Source: Maricaulis sp048270095
Lineage (GTDB): Bacteria; Pseudomonadota; Alphaproteobacteria; Caulobacterales; Maricaulaceae
Length of the DNA: 64,000 nt
Direction: 5' to 3'
Assembly: GCF_048270095.1 (NCBI RefSeq)
Contig: NZ_JBLWTL010000002.1
Span: 159,118 to 223,117, forward strand
In this document: one piece after another, positions 43,630 to 51,486 of the stretch
Layout of the letters: each line of letters opens with the position of its first letter
How positions within the stretch are numbered: the stretch's first letter is position 1
Position numbers and translations under genes: made by a program
Notes under the pieces: generated by a model
Database searches by the model: none
Seen by the model: only the letters and a program-made list of their open reading frames with translations
Told to the model about the DNA's origin: nothing

Positions 43630-44316
43630 ATGTTTGCAGTGATCAAGACCGGCGGTAAGCAGTATCGCGTTGCAGCCGGCGACGAAATTCGTATCGAAAA
43701 GCTGGAAGGCCAGCCTGGTGACACGCTGTCACTTGGTCCTGTGCTGATGCTGGGCAGTGATGATGGCGTGACCGTCGGCTCCCCCGTCATCGATGGTGCC
43801 CAGGTGATCGGTGAATTGCTGGACACCAATCGTGCCCGCAAGATCATCGTCTTCAAGAAGCGCCGCCGCCAGAATTACCGCCGCACCCAGGGTCACCGCC
43901 AGTGGGGCACGATCGTGCGCATCGCTGAAATCGTGATGCCGGGCGCCAAGGCCAAAACAGCGCTGAAGACCACGACCGCGGCTCCAGCCGAAGTCGAGGC
44001 TCCAAAGGCTGCTCCGAAGGCGAAAGCAGCCCCGAAAGCTGCAGCGCCGAAAAAAGCTGAGGCTGCTGCCAAGCCGGCCGCGCCCAAGAAGGCCGCCGCC
44101 AAAAAGGCCGCACCAGCTGCCAATGACGACCTGACCCAGTTGACGGGCGTTGGCCCGGCGCTGGCCAAGACACTGAATGAAGCCGGTGTGACGTCCTTCG
44201 CGCAAGTCGCGGCCTGGACGGCGGCCGACATGGAAGCCCTCGGCGTCACCGCCAAGGCAGAGAAAAATGGCTGGATCGAAGCGGCCAAAGCGCTCGCTTC
44301 CGGAACGGAGGGCTAA
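43630..44316 (+). CDS. rplU: Ribosomal protein L21 with C-terminal helix-hairpin-helix extension
   Basis: The 228-residue protein begins with a complete L21 domain (about 1-105: MFAVIKTGGKQYRV, VTVGSPVIDGAQV, FKKRRRQNYRRTQGHRQ). L21 usually stops near there. An Ala/Lys/Pro-rich linker (about 106-165) follows, then a compact domain (DDLTQLTGVGPALAKTLNEAGVTSFAQVAAW) of the helix-hairpin-helix type that often binds nucleic acid. L21 binds 23S rRNA in the large subunit. Long L21 forms are known in some alphaproteobacteria. The extension may contact RNA or the assembling ribosome. It is followed two bases later by rpmA. Confidence 0.93.
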   Translation: MFAVIKTGGKQYRVAAGDEIRIEKLEGQPGDTLSLGPVLMLGSDDGVTVGSPVIDGAQVIGELLDTNRARKIIVFKKRRRQNYRRTQGHRQWGTIVRIAEIVMPGAKAKTALKTTTAAPAEVEAPKAAPKAKAAPKAAAPKKAEAAAKPAAPKKAAAKKAAPAANDDLTQLTGVGPALAKTLNEAGVTSFAQVAAWTAADMEALGVTAKAEKNGWIEAAKALASGTEG

Positions 44317-44318
44317 CA

Positions 44319-44588
44319 ATGGCTCATAAGAAAGCAGGCGGTTCATCCCGTAACGGTCGCGACTCCGCAGGTCGCCGCCTTGGCGTCAAGAAATACGGTG
44401 GCCAGGTGGTCATTCCGGGCAACATCATCATGCGCCAGCGCGGCACCAAGGTGAATCCGGGAGCCAATGTCGGCATGGGCAAGGATCATACCCTCTTTGC
44501 ACTGACCGAAGGCCGTGTGGTTTTCGCCAAGAAAGCCAACAACAAGGCCTATGTATCGGTTCAGCCGATGGCAGACGCCGCCGAATAA
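44319..44588 (+). CDS. rpmA: Ribosomal protein L27
   Basis: The 89-residue protein starts MAHKKAGGSSRNGRDSAGRRLG and has GGQVVIPGNIIMRQRGT, the L27 pattern; its N-terminus reaches the peptidyl transferase centre. It follows rplU directly, as in most bacteria, and a strong terminator lies 65 bases after its stop. No N-terminal cleavage extension of the Firmicutes type is present. Confidence 0.97.
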   Translation: MAHKKAGGSSRNGRDSAGRRLGVKKYGGQVVIPGNIIMRQRGTKVNPGANVGMGKDHTLFALTEGRVVFAKKANNKAYVSVQPMADAAE

Positions 44589-44653
44589 ACGGTTCGCACA
44601 TATCGAGCCGTTCGCTGTTACCAGCGGGGCTCGACAGCGCAATCGCGCATCAG

Positions 44654-44682
44654 GGGAGACGGGTCACCGTCTCCCTTTTTGT
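44654..44682 (+). terminator. Terminator of the rplU-rpmA operon
   Basis: A perfect 9-base stem (GGGAGACGG / CCGTCTCCC, loop GTCA) is followed directly by TTTTTGTTT. This is the best intrinsic terminator in the window. Confidence 0.92.
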
Positions 44683-44712
44683 TTGCCTCCCCGCCGCCCG
44701 ATGGAGATCGAG

Positions 44713-45255
44713 ATGGGTCCGCGGATCGAGACTGGAAGATTGCTGCTGCGCCCGCCGGAAATGAGCGATGCGCCCGATATCGCCCGCCATGCCGGCGAGT
44801 ATGATATCGCGAAGATGACAATGCTGACCCCGCACCCCTATCCGGTGCCGGCAGCCGAAATGTGGGTGCTGATGCGCCGCGCCGGCTGGGCCGGTTCGGC
44901 CAACCGTCATCTGATCGTGCAGACCCGCGAGGCCGATGGCGGCGAAATGTGCGGCATGGCCGGGGTTTTCCGGCGCTCCCGCGACAGCGAGTGGGCGATC
45001 GGCTATTGGATCGCCAAGCCGTTCTGGGGCCGCGGCCTGGCCACCGAGGCCGGACAGGCCCTGATCGACTATGCCCGCAACGAGCTGGCGGCTCCGGTCG
45101 TCACCGCCGGCCATTATGACGACAATCCGGCTTCAGGCCGGGTGCTGGAGAAGCTCGGGTTTCGCTATACCGGCAAAGCCTGCGAGGAATTCAGTCTGGG
45201 ACGCCTGGCGAAGGCGAATTGCCTGGGAATGAGAATGGACCTGGCGGCCGCCTGA
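44713..45255 (+). CDS. GNAT-family N-acetyltransferase (RimJ/RimL-like)
   Basis: The 180-residue protein has the acetyltransferase pattern of the RimJ/RimL group: ETGRLLLRPPEMSDAPDIARH at the start, WAIGYWIAKPFWGRGLATEAGQALIDYA containing the acetyl-CoA loop (RGLATEA), and NPASGRVLEKLGFRYTG near the end. It transfers an acetyl group to an amine, perhaps a protein N-terminus or a small molecule; the target is unknown. ATG 44713 has GGAG at a better distance than ATG 44701. The preceding terminator separates it from rpmA. It sits between rpmA and obgE. Confidence 0.85.
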   Translation: MGPRIETGRLLLRPPEMSDAPDIARHAGEYDIAKMTMLTPHPYPVPAAEMWVLMRRAGWAGSANRHLIVQTREADGGEMCGMAGVFRRSRDSEWAIGYWIAKPFWGRGLATEAGQALIDYARNELAAPVVTAGHYDDNPASGRVLEKLGFRYTGKACEEFSLGRLAKANCLGMRMDLAAA

Positions 45256-45283
45256 GGCGGAACGCTGCAATGACGAGAAACGC

Positions 45284-45311
45284 TTATTTATGCCCGGGAA
45301 AGCGGTATAAG
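45284..45311 (+). promoter_or_regulatory. Possible promoter of the obgE operon
   Basis: TATAAG at 45306-45311 is a good -10 element, but the -35 candidate TTATTT (45284-45289, 16-base spacing) is poor. It lies 25 bases before ATG 45337 of obgE. Confidence 0.4.
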
Positions 45312-45336
45312 AGGCGCTCACAAAAGAGATTACCCA

Positions 45337-46371
45337 ATGAAATTCCTCGACCAGGCTAAAGTTTATGTCCGTTCCGGCAATGGCGGGGCTGGGTGTATGT
45401 CCTTCCGGCGCGAGGCTTTTGTCGAATTCGGCGGTCCCGATGGCGGCGATGGCGGCAAGGGCGGTGATGTCTGGGCCGAGGCCGTTGAGGGGCTCAACAC
45501 CCTGATCGACTATCGCTACAAGCAGCATTTCAAAGGCGATACCGGTGGCCATGGCCATGGGCGCGACCGCTCGGGCAAGGGCGGCGAGGACGTCATCTTG
45601 CAAGTGCCGGTCGGAACGCAAATCCTCGACGAGGACAAGGACGAGGTACTCGCCGACATGACCGAGCTGGGCCAGCGGGTGCTGCTGGCGCGCGGCGGTG
45701 ATGGCGGCCAGGGTAATGCGCGCTTCAAGTCGGCGACCAATCGCGCCCCGCGCAAATCCACCCCCGGCTGGCCGGGCGAGGAGCGCTGGGTCTGGCTGCG
45801 GCTGAAACTGATCGCCGATGTCGGCCTGGTCGGTCTGCCCAATGCGGGCAAGTCGACCTTCCTGAGCGTTGTCTCGAAGGCCAATCCGAAGATTGCCGCC
45901 TATCCCTTCACGACGCTCTATCCCAATCTTGGCGTCGTCGATCTTGGCCCCGGCTCGCGCTTCATCGTCGCCGATATTCCCGGCCTGATCGAGGGTGCGC
46001 ATGAAGGTGCCGGCATTGGTGATCGATTCCTTGGCCATATCGAGCGCTGCGCTTCGATTATCCATCTGATCGACGGCACCCAGGATGATCCGGTGGAAGC
46101 CTATCATACGGTCCGCAACGAGTTGGCGGCCTATGGCGGCGGCATTACCGACAAGCGTGAAATCCTCGCGCTGAACAAGATCGATGCCATTTCCGAGGAC
46201 GAGGTCGAGGAAAAGGCGAAACTGCTGGAAGCGGCGACTGGCAAGAAAGTCATGCGCCTGTCGGGTGTCTCCGGTGACGGCGTCAAGCGGCTCTGCTCGG
46301 AAGCCTGGCGCATCGTGCAACAGGTCCGCGCCGGCGTCGCCGAACCCGATGAGGAAGGCTGGACCCCGTGA
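45337..46371 (+). CDS. obgE: GTPase Obg
   Basis: The 344-residue GTPase has the glycine-rich Obg domain (VRSGNGGAGCMSFRRE, GGPDGGDGGKGGDV, about 10-50). It also has G-motifs GLPNAGKST, DIPGLIEGAHEGAGIG and LNKID. It acts in 50S subunit assembly and growth control (CgtA in Caulobacter). Its stop overlaps the proB start (GTGA), so the two are translationally linked, the usual alphaproteobacterial order. Confidence 0.96.
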   Translation: MKFLDQAKVYVRSGNGGAGCMSFRREAFVEFGGPDGGDGGKGGDVWAEAVEGLNTLIDYRYKQHFKGDTGGHGHGRDRSGKGGEDVILQVPVGTQILDEDKDEVLADMTELGQRVLLARGGDGGQGNARFKSATNRAPRKSTPGWPGEERWVWLRLKLIADVGLVGLPNAGKSTFLSVVSKANPKIAAYPFTTLYPNLGVVDLGPGSRFIVADIPGLIEGAHEGAGIGDRFLGHIERCASIIHLIDGTQDDPVEAYHTVRNELAAYGGGITDKREILALNKIDAISEDEVEEKAKLLEAATGKKVMRLSGVSGDGVKRLCSEAWRIVQQVRAGVAEPDEEGWTP

Positions 46372-47504
46372 CACGCCCCGGCTTCGACGCGGCCCGCTGC
46401 ATCGTGGTCAAGGTCGGTTCGAGCCTGCTGCAATCGGGCCCTGCCGTCATAGACGCGATTGCGGACGATATCGCGTCGCTGGCCGGGCAGAAGAAACGGG
46501 TCGTACTCGTTTCCTCCGGCGCTGTAGCGCTGGGACGGCCCCGGCTCAGCCTCGGCTCCGGCTCTCTGACCCTGGAACAGAAACAGGCCGCCGCAGCGGC
46601 CGGTCAACCGGTTCTGGTCGGCGAATGGGAACGGGCCTTCGCCCGCCATGGCCGCGCCACGGCCCAGGCCCTGTTGACGCTCGACGTGACCGAATCACGC
46701 CGCCACTGGCTCAATGCCCGCGCCACGCTTCATACACTGCTCGATCTCGGTGCCATTCCGGTGGTCAATGAGAATGATACCGTCGCCACCGACGAGATTC
46801 GCTATGGCGATAATGACCGCCTCGCAGCGCGGGTGGCCCAGCTGGTCGGTGCCGAACTTCTGATCTTGCTGTCAGATATTGATGGCCTGTTCGACCGTGA
46901 CCCCCGGAACCATCCCGAGGCCAGACTTGTCCCGGAAGTTCAACGAATTGACGCATCCATCCACGCCATGGCCGGCGACACCAACACGCTGACCGGCGTC
47001 GGGACGGGCGGGATGCGTTCCAAAATCCTCGCTGCCGAGATTGCCACGGCCTCAGGCTGCTCTACCCTGATCGGACCAGGATCGGCGCCCACACCTATCT
47101 TGCGACTACGGCAAGCCGGTTGTGGCAGCTGGTTCCATCCGACCGGCTCTGCCGTCAGTGCCCGCGCCGCCTGGATTGCGGGCGCCCACAGCCCCCATGG
47201 CGAGATCCGGATCGATGCCGGCGCGGCTGCGGCGCTTCGCGCCGGAAAATCGCTGCTGCCAGTCGGTGCCGTCGCGGTGGACGGGCATTTCGGACGCGGC
47301 GATGCGATTCGCATCACGGGACCGGACGGCTCCGCGATTGCACGCGGTGTCAGCGGCTATGACGCCAGCGATGCGCGGCGGATTTGCGGTTGCCAGTCTG
47401 CCGAAATCGAAGCCCTGCTCGGATACCGGCGAGCATCGGCACTGGTTCATGCCGACGACATCGTCCTGTCGAGCCCTGGCGCAATTGCCGGCTGTGATGT
47501 CTAG
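46368..47504 (+). CDS. proB: Glutamate 5-kinase, paralogue 2 (obgE-linked copy)
   Basis: The 378-residue enzyme has kinase motifs IVVKVGSSLLQSG, VVLVSSGAVALG, PVVNENDTVATDEI, GDNDRLAARVA and GTGGMRSKILAAEIA, then a PUA domain from about residue 280. The start (GTG) overlaps the obgE stop. This is the conserved chromosomal position for alphaproteobacterial proB, normally followed by proA, but here nadD comes next. The window therefore encodes two ProB enzymes and one ProA. This copy probably serves housekeeping proline synthesis using the distant ProA. GTG start codons are used here and in rlmH nearby. Confidence 0.93.
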   Translation: MTRPGFDAARCIVVKVGSSLLQSGPAVIDAIADDIASLAGQKKRVVLVSSGAVALGRPRLSLGSGSLTLEQKQAAAAAGQPVLVGEWERAFARHGRATAQALLTLDVTESRRHWLNARATLHTLLDLGAIPVVNENDTVATDEIRYGDNDRLAARVAQLVGAELLILLSDIDGLFDRDPRNHPEARLVPEVQRIDASIHAMAGDTNTLTGVGTGGMRSKILAAEIATASGCSTLIGPGSAPTPILRLRQAGCGSWFHPTGSAVSARAAWIAGAHSPHGEIRIDAGAAAALRAGKSLLPVGAVAVDGHFGRGDAIRITGPDGSAIARGVSGYDASDARRICGCQSAEIEALLGYRRASALVHADDIVLSSPGAIAGCDV

Positions 47505-47592
47505 GCGCCGGTCCAGCCCGATGGCGGGAGGCCGGCTGATCAGCGCCCCGAAACCCGCGCCGCCACTGCGGGGTGAAACGCTCGTCCGCGGG

Positions 47593-48150
47593 ATGAAAAT
47601 TGGTCTGTTCGGCGGTACGTTCGATCCACCCCATGACGGCCACCTCCACGTCGCCGACGCCACAAGACGGCGCCTTGGCCTGGACCGGATCTGGTGGTTG
47701 GTCTCGCCGCAAAATCCACTCAAGCAACGACGGGCCGGGGAGCTGGACGACCGCATGGCGGCGGTGTCTGCCCTGGCGGACCGGCCGGGCATGGTGGTCA
47801 GCGATATAGAGGCCCGGCTGGGCTGCAGCCGGACCATCGAACTGATCCGCGCCCTGCAGCGCCGCTATCCCGGCGTCCACTTCGTCTGGCTGATGGGCGC
47901 CGATAATCTCAGGAGCTTCCACCGCTGGGGCCAATGGCGCGAAATTTTCAACTCGGTTCCGATTGCGGTAATTTCACGGCCACAGGATTCCGTTCGCGCC
48001 CGTCTTGCTCCAGCCGTCCGCATGCATGCAAGCTCACGGCTTCGTGACCAGGGCCTGGCAATGCTGCCCCTAAAAACGGCGCCCGCGTGGACCTATCTGG
48101 TAGAACCGTTAAACTGGCATTCCTCTTCTGCGCTTCGCGCCCAAACCTGA
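47593..48150 (+). CDS. nadD: Nicotinate-nucleotide adenylyltransferase
   Basis: The 185-residue protein has the nucleotidyltransferase motif GLFGGTFDPPHDGHLHVA at its start, with (H)xGH for ATP binding. It also has VSPQNPLK, WLMGADNLRSFHRW and a shortened form of the C-terminal signature (HSSSALRAQT instead of the usual ISSTxIR). It makes deamido-NAD from nicotinate mononucleotide. ATG 47593 matches the conserved start; the frame is open upstream, and ATG 47521 would add 24 residues. It sits in the conserved obgE-nadD-rsfS-rlmH order, but an egtD gene separates it from rsfS. Confidence 0.88.
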   Translation: MKIGLFGGTFDPPHDGHLHVADATRRRLGLDRIWWLVSPQNPLKQRRAGELDDRMAAVSALADRPGMVVSDIEARLGCSRTIELIRALQRRYPGVHFVWLMGADNLRSFHRWGQWREIFNSVPIAVISRPQDSVRARLAPAVRMHASSRLRDQGLAMLPLKTAPAWTYLVEPLNWHSSSALRAQT

Positions 48151-48180
48151 ACCCCGACCCACAGCAGGCAGGACATTTCC

Positions 48181-49185
48181 ATGACCGACCTCACCCTCGG
48201 CCACTCCCCGGTTCATGCCGCCCTGGATTTCTTCGATGACCAGCACCCGCCCGCCGGTGACTTCCTGCGGGACGTGCTGACCGGTCTGGCGGCGACACCA
48301 AAATCCATCCCGCCCGTCTATTTCTACGATGCCGCGGGCTCAGCGCTGTTCGACCAGATCACCGACCTGCCCGAATATTATGTGACACGGACCGAGCTGG
48401 CCCTGCTCGACCGGATCGGACCCGAGCTGGCCCGGCGCGCCGGGCCGGGTGCGGTGGTCATCGAACCAGGCTCGGGCTCGAGTGTGAAAATCCGGAAATT
48501 GCTCAGCGCTCTCGATCAGCCAGCCGGCTATGTCGGCCTGGATATTTCCGGGGAGCACCTCATCGCCTCCTGCGACGAGCTGGCGCGAGATTATCCCGGT
48601 TTGCACATCGGCGCGATCTGCGCCGATTTCACGACCGGCCTGTCGCTCGACCATTTACCGCTGCCCAAGGGCCGGCGGATCCTGTTTTTCCCGGGCTCGA
48701 CCATCGGAAACTTCGAGCCCGACGCCGCCCGCGCCGTGCTGGCCAGTTTCCGCAAGGGGATGCGCGAAGGTGACGCAATCCTCATTGGTGCCGACCGCGT
48801 GAAGTCACCGCAGACCCTTGAAGCTGCGTATGATGATGCCCAGGGCGTGACCGCCGCCTTCAACATGAACCTGATTGCCCGCATCAATTCAGAGCTTGAT
48901 GGAACACTCGACCCGGCCTTGCTGAAGCATATCTCGGTCTGGAATGCCGAAAAATCGCGCATTGAAATGCATCTCGAGGCCCTGGAAGCACAGCAGTTTC
49001 AAGTCGCTGGCCAGTCGTTTTCCCTGGCCAAAGGCGAGCGGCTCCACACCGAGAATTCCCACAAATTCACGCCCGAAAGCTTTCAGGCCCTGGCCAGATC
49101 GGCCGGTTTCGACCTGCTGCAGAGCTGGTCAGACCCAGCTGAACTCTTCTCGCTGCATTGGCTCGAACCAAACGCGAAAGCGTGA
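48181..49185 (+). CDS. egtD: L-histidine N-alpha-methyltransferase (ergothioneine synthesis)
   Basis: The 334-residue SAM-dependent methyltransferase has the EgtD pattern: PVYFYDAAGSALFDQITDLPEYYVTRTE near 44-72, IEPGSGSSVKIRKLL, ILFFPGSTIGNFEP, FNMNLIARIN and RIEMHLEA. It trimethylates histidine to hercynine, the first step of ergothioneine synthesis. The usual partner egtB is not in the window. The gene lies between nadD and rsfS, which are normally adjacent, so it looks like an insertion into a conserved operon. It is spaced by only 30 and 43 bases and probably co-transcribed. Base composition is like its neighbours. Confidence 0.85.
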   Translation: MTDLTLGHSPVHAALDFFDDQHPPAGDFLRDVLTGLAATPKSIPPVYFYDAAGSALFDQITDLPEYYVTRTELALLDRIGPELARRAGPGAVVIEPGSGSSVKIRKLLSALDQPAGYVGLDISGEHLIASCDELARDYPGLHIGAICADFTTGLSLDHLPLPKGRRILFFPGSTIGNFEPDAARAVLASFRKGMREGDAILIGADRVKSPQTLEAAYDDAQGVTAAFNMNLIARINSELDGTLDPALLKHISVWNAEKSRIEMHLEALEAQQFQVAGQSFSLAKGERLHTENSHKFTPESFQALARSAGFDLLQSWSDPAELFSLHWLEPNAKA

Positions 49186-49228
49186 TATAGGCACAAAATT
49201 GTATTGGTTGTCAGAAAGGACACCCGCC

Positions 49229-49657
49229 CTGTCTACGGAAACATCGCGCCGGACCAAGGAAGAAACGGCTGCGGCCGTCCGGGTCATCGGAGAAGACGGT
49301 CCCCTCGAGGAAATGGAAGCACTGGTCCTCGAAACTCTCGATGACGACAAGGCTGAAGACGTTGTTGCGATCGATCTGCGCGGCAAGTCTTCGGTGACCG
49401 ACATCATGATCATCGCCTCGGGACGGTCATCGCGCCATGTCAGCGCGATCGCCAATCACCTCATCGATACGTTGAAGGAAACCGGCCGCGTGAAGACGCG
49501 GATCGAGGGATTGCAGACCTGTGACTGGGTGCTGATCGATGCCGGCGATATCGTCATCCACCTCTTCCGTCCGGAAGTCCGGACCTTCTATAACCTGGAA
49601 AAGATGTGGTCGGTCGATCCGGAAACTCCGGATTCGGTGGCCGATCCGGCAGTCTAG
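49229..49657 (+). CDS. rsfS: Ribosomal silencing factor RsfS, probable CTG start
   Basis: The product has the RsfS/Iojap core: LDDDKAEDVVAIDLRGKSSVTDIMIIASGRSSRHVSAIANHLID, then CDWVLIDAGDIVIHLFRPEVRTFYNLEKMW. RsfS binds L14 and blocks subunit joining in starvation. No ATG, GTG or well-placed TTG precedes the conserved region. The only good ribosome-binding site (AAGGA, 49216-49220) is 8 bases before an in-frame CTG at 49229, giving 142 residues. The first in-frame ATG, at 49313, would give 114 residues and still keep the core. The gene ends directly before the rlmH GTG. Confidence 0.88.
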   Translation: MSTETSRRTKEETAAAVRVIGEDGPLEEMEALVLETLDDDKAEDVVAIDLRGKSSVTDIMIIASGRSSRHVSAIANHLIDTLKETGRVKTRIEGLQTCDWVLIDAGDIVIHLFRPEVRTFYNLEKMWSVDPETPDSVADPAV

Positions 49658-50128
49658 GTGAAACTCCGCATCGCAGCGATCGGGCGGATCCGTTCCGGAC
49701 CGGAACGTGAACTGGTCGATGACTATATCAATCGCTGTTCAGTTGCCGGTCGCGGAATCGGCCTGGGTCCTCTGACCGAGACCCAGATCGACAATCGAAG
49801 TCTCAAGACACAGACCGATGAGAGCCGCGCCCTGACCGAGAGTCTCGGTGGGGATGTCAAATTCGTGATGCTGGATGAGCGCGGCAAAGCCTTCAAATCG
49901 CCCGATCTTGCCCGCAAGCTCGGGCAATGGCGTGATGGCGGTTGCCGTGAGGTCGTGTTTTGCATTGGCGGGGCCGACGGGCATGACAGGGACGTGCTGC
50001 CTGCGCCCGATCTGATGCTCGCATTCGGACCGGCCGTCTGGCCACACAAGCTTGTACGCGTCATGCTGGCGGAACAGATCTACCGTGCCGTGTCGATTCT
50101 GGCGGGCACGCCCTATCACAGAGAGTAA
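49658..50128 (+). CDS. rlmH: 23S rRNA pseudouridine-1915 N3-methyltransferase
   Basis: The 156-residue SPOUT methyltransferase matches RlmH: MKLRIAAIGRIRSGPERELVDDYINRC, VMLDERGKAFKSPDLA, VVFCIGGADGHD and the knot region VWPHKLVRVMLAEQIYRAVSILAGTPYHRE. It methylates pseudouridine 1915 of 23S rRNA. The start is GTG directly after the rsfS stop, and the conserved order rsfS-rlmH supports both calls. Confidence 0.96.
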   Translation: MKLRIAAIGRIRSGPERELVDDYINRCSVAGRGIGLGPLTETQIDNRSLKTQTDESRALTESLGGDVKFVMLDERGKAFKSPDLARKLGQWRDGGCREVVFCIGGADGHDRDVLPAPDLMLAFGPAVWPHKLVRVMLAEQIYRAVSILAGTPYHRE

Positions 50129-50230
50129 GTCATGAACCGGGAAGACCTTCCGGCGTTCCAGGTCTCGGCGTCCATTCGCTAGGCAGAACCGGTTCCGGCC
50201 CTATTCAGAATAAGGATTTGTCGTCAGCGG

Positions 50231-51457
50231 ATGTATTTCCTCCTCCTCTCTCTCTGGCTGTCGCAGGCCCAGCCTGCCGAGGCGCTACCGGCCGATGCGA
50301 CCACCGCGGAGCAGCTTGAGCGGGAGGCCCGCGAGACCGCGGCGCGCGCCGAAGCCGCGCGCGAACAAGCCGATCACGTGGCGTCCGAGATCGCTTTGAT
50401 GCAGCAGGAATTGGTGGAGTTGGGCCAGCGTGTCGGCAGTAGCGAACAGGCGGCGCTGGCGGCATCGGGTGAACTCGCGCGCCTGGGTAGCGAAGAAGCC
50501 GAAATTCTCGCCCGCCTGGCGGCTGAGCGCGAATCATTGATTGACATCCTCGCGGCCATCCAGCGCATCGAGACCCAAACGCCGCCTGCGATCCTGGCGG
50601 CACCAGACGATGCGGCCCGGGCCGCGCGGGCGGCGACCCTGATGGCACAGGTGGCGCCGGCTCTGCAGGAGCGCGCCGATGCCCTGTCGCGGGAGCTGGC
50701 GCGGCTGCGCTCGATCCGCAGCGATATCGAGACCCAGAGCAGTGTGCTGGCGAGCGCCGAAGACGTCTTGTCGGCACAAAGACTTGAGTTGCAGGCCCTG
50801 ATCGCGGAGCGGCGCGCGCTCGAAGCCCGCCGGCGAGACGAAGCCGTCGCCTTCCTCGAAGCCTCCAGCTCCGCCGGCGAACGGGCCCGTTCGATCCGCT
50901 CGCTCCTGGCCGAATTGACGCAGATGGCGACCGTGATGCCGACGCTGAACCCGCGCCGGATCGAGCTGCCGGACACGATACCCGAACCGCACATGCGCCC
51001 GGCCCGTGACCTTATCGCCGCACGGGCACCGGTCGAGCCGCTGGAGACCCTGCGTTTCGCCGATGCCCGCGGCAGGCTCAGGCCGCCCGCAGCCGGAGAA
51101 GTGGTCCGACGGTTTGCAGAGCTGGCCGAGGATGGCACAGCATCTGAAGGAATATTCATTCGAACTCGCAGCGAAGCGCAGGTAGTGTCTCCGTTCGACG
51201 CCCGTATCGAATTCGCCGGACCGTTCAGCACATATGGCGGTCTCTTGATACTGAATGTCGGGGAGGGCTATTATATGGTCTTGTCGGGCATGGCAGTCAC
51301 CTATGCCAGCGCCGGACAAAGCGTCCTTGCTGGCGAGCCGGTTGGTGCAATGCCTGAAACCGGGCAAACGGCCCCAGAATTGTATCTGGAGCTACGTAGA
51401 GACGGTAATGCAATGGATCCCGGGCCCTGGCTCAGGCCCGACGCACAATCCGGATAG
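50231..51457 (+). CDS. EnvC-like murein hydrolase activator (degenerate M23 domain)
   Basis: The 408-residue secreted protein has a short signal peptide (FLLLSLWLSQAQPAEA), then a long coiled coil (about 24-240, rich in Ala, Glu and Arg). A C-terminal LytM/M23 domain (about 290-405: VVSPFDARIEFAGPFSTYGGLLILNVGEGYYMVLSG) follows. The zinc ligands of active M23 peptidases are missing; for example GYYMVLSG and LYLELRRDG lack the histidines. This is expected of EnvC-type activators, which switch on amidases during cell separation. Its place upstream of ctpA is typical for alphaproteobacteria. It lies about 100 bases after rlmH. Confidence 0.85.
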   Translation: MYFLLLSLWLSQAQPAEALPADATTAEQLEREARETAARAEAAREQADHVASEIALMQQELVELGQRVGSSEQAALAASGELARLGSEEAEILARLAAERESLIDILAAIQRIETQTPPAILAAPDDAARAARAATLMAQVAPALQERADALSRELARLRSIRSDIETQSSVLASAEDVLSAQRLELQALIAERRALEARRRDEAVAFLEASSSAGERARSIRSLLAELTQMATVMPTLNPRRIELPDTIPEPHMRPARDLIAARAPVEPLETLRFADARGRLRPPAAGEVVRRFAELAEDGTASEGIFIRTRSEAQVVSPFDARIEFAGPFSTYGGLLILNVGEGYYMVLSGMAVTYASAGQSVLAGEPVGAMPETGQTAPELYLELRRDGNAMDPGPWLRPDAQSG

Positions 51458-51486
51458 GACCTCGCGCACAAAGGACGCGAATTTGT

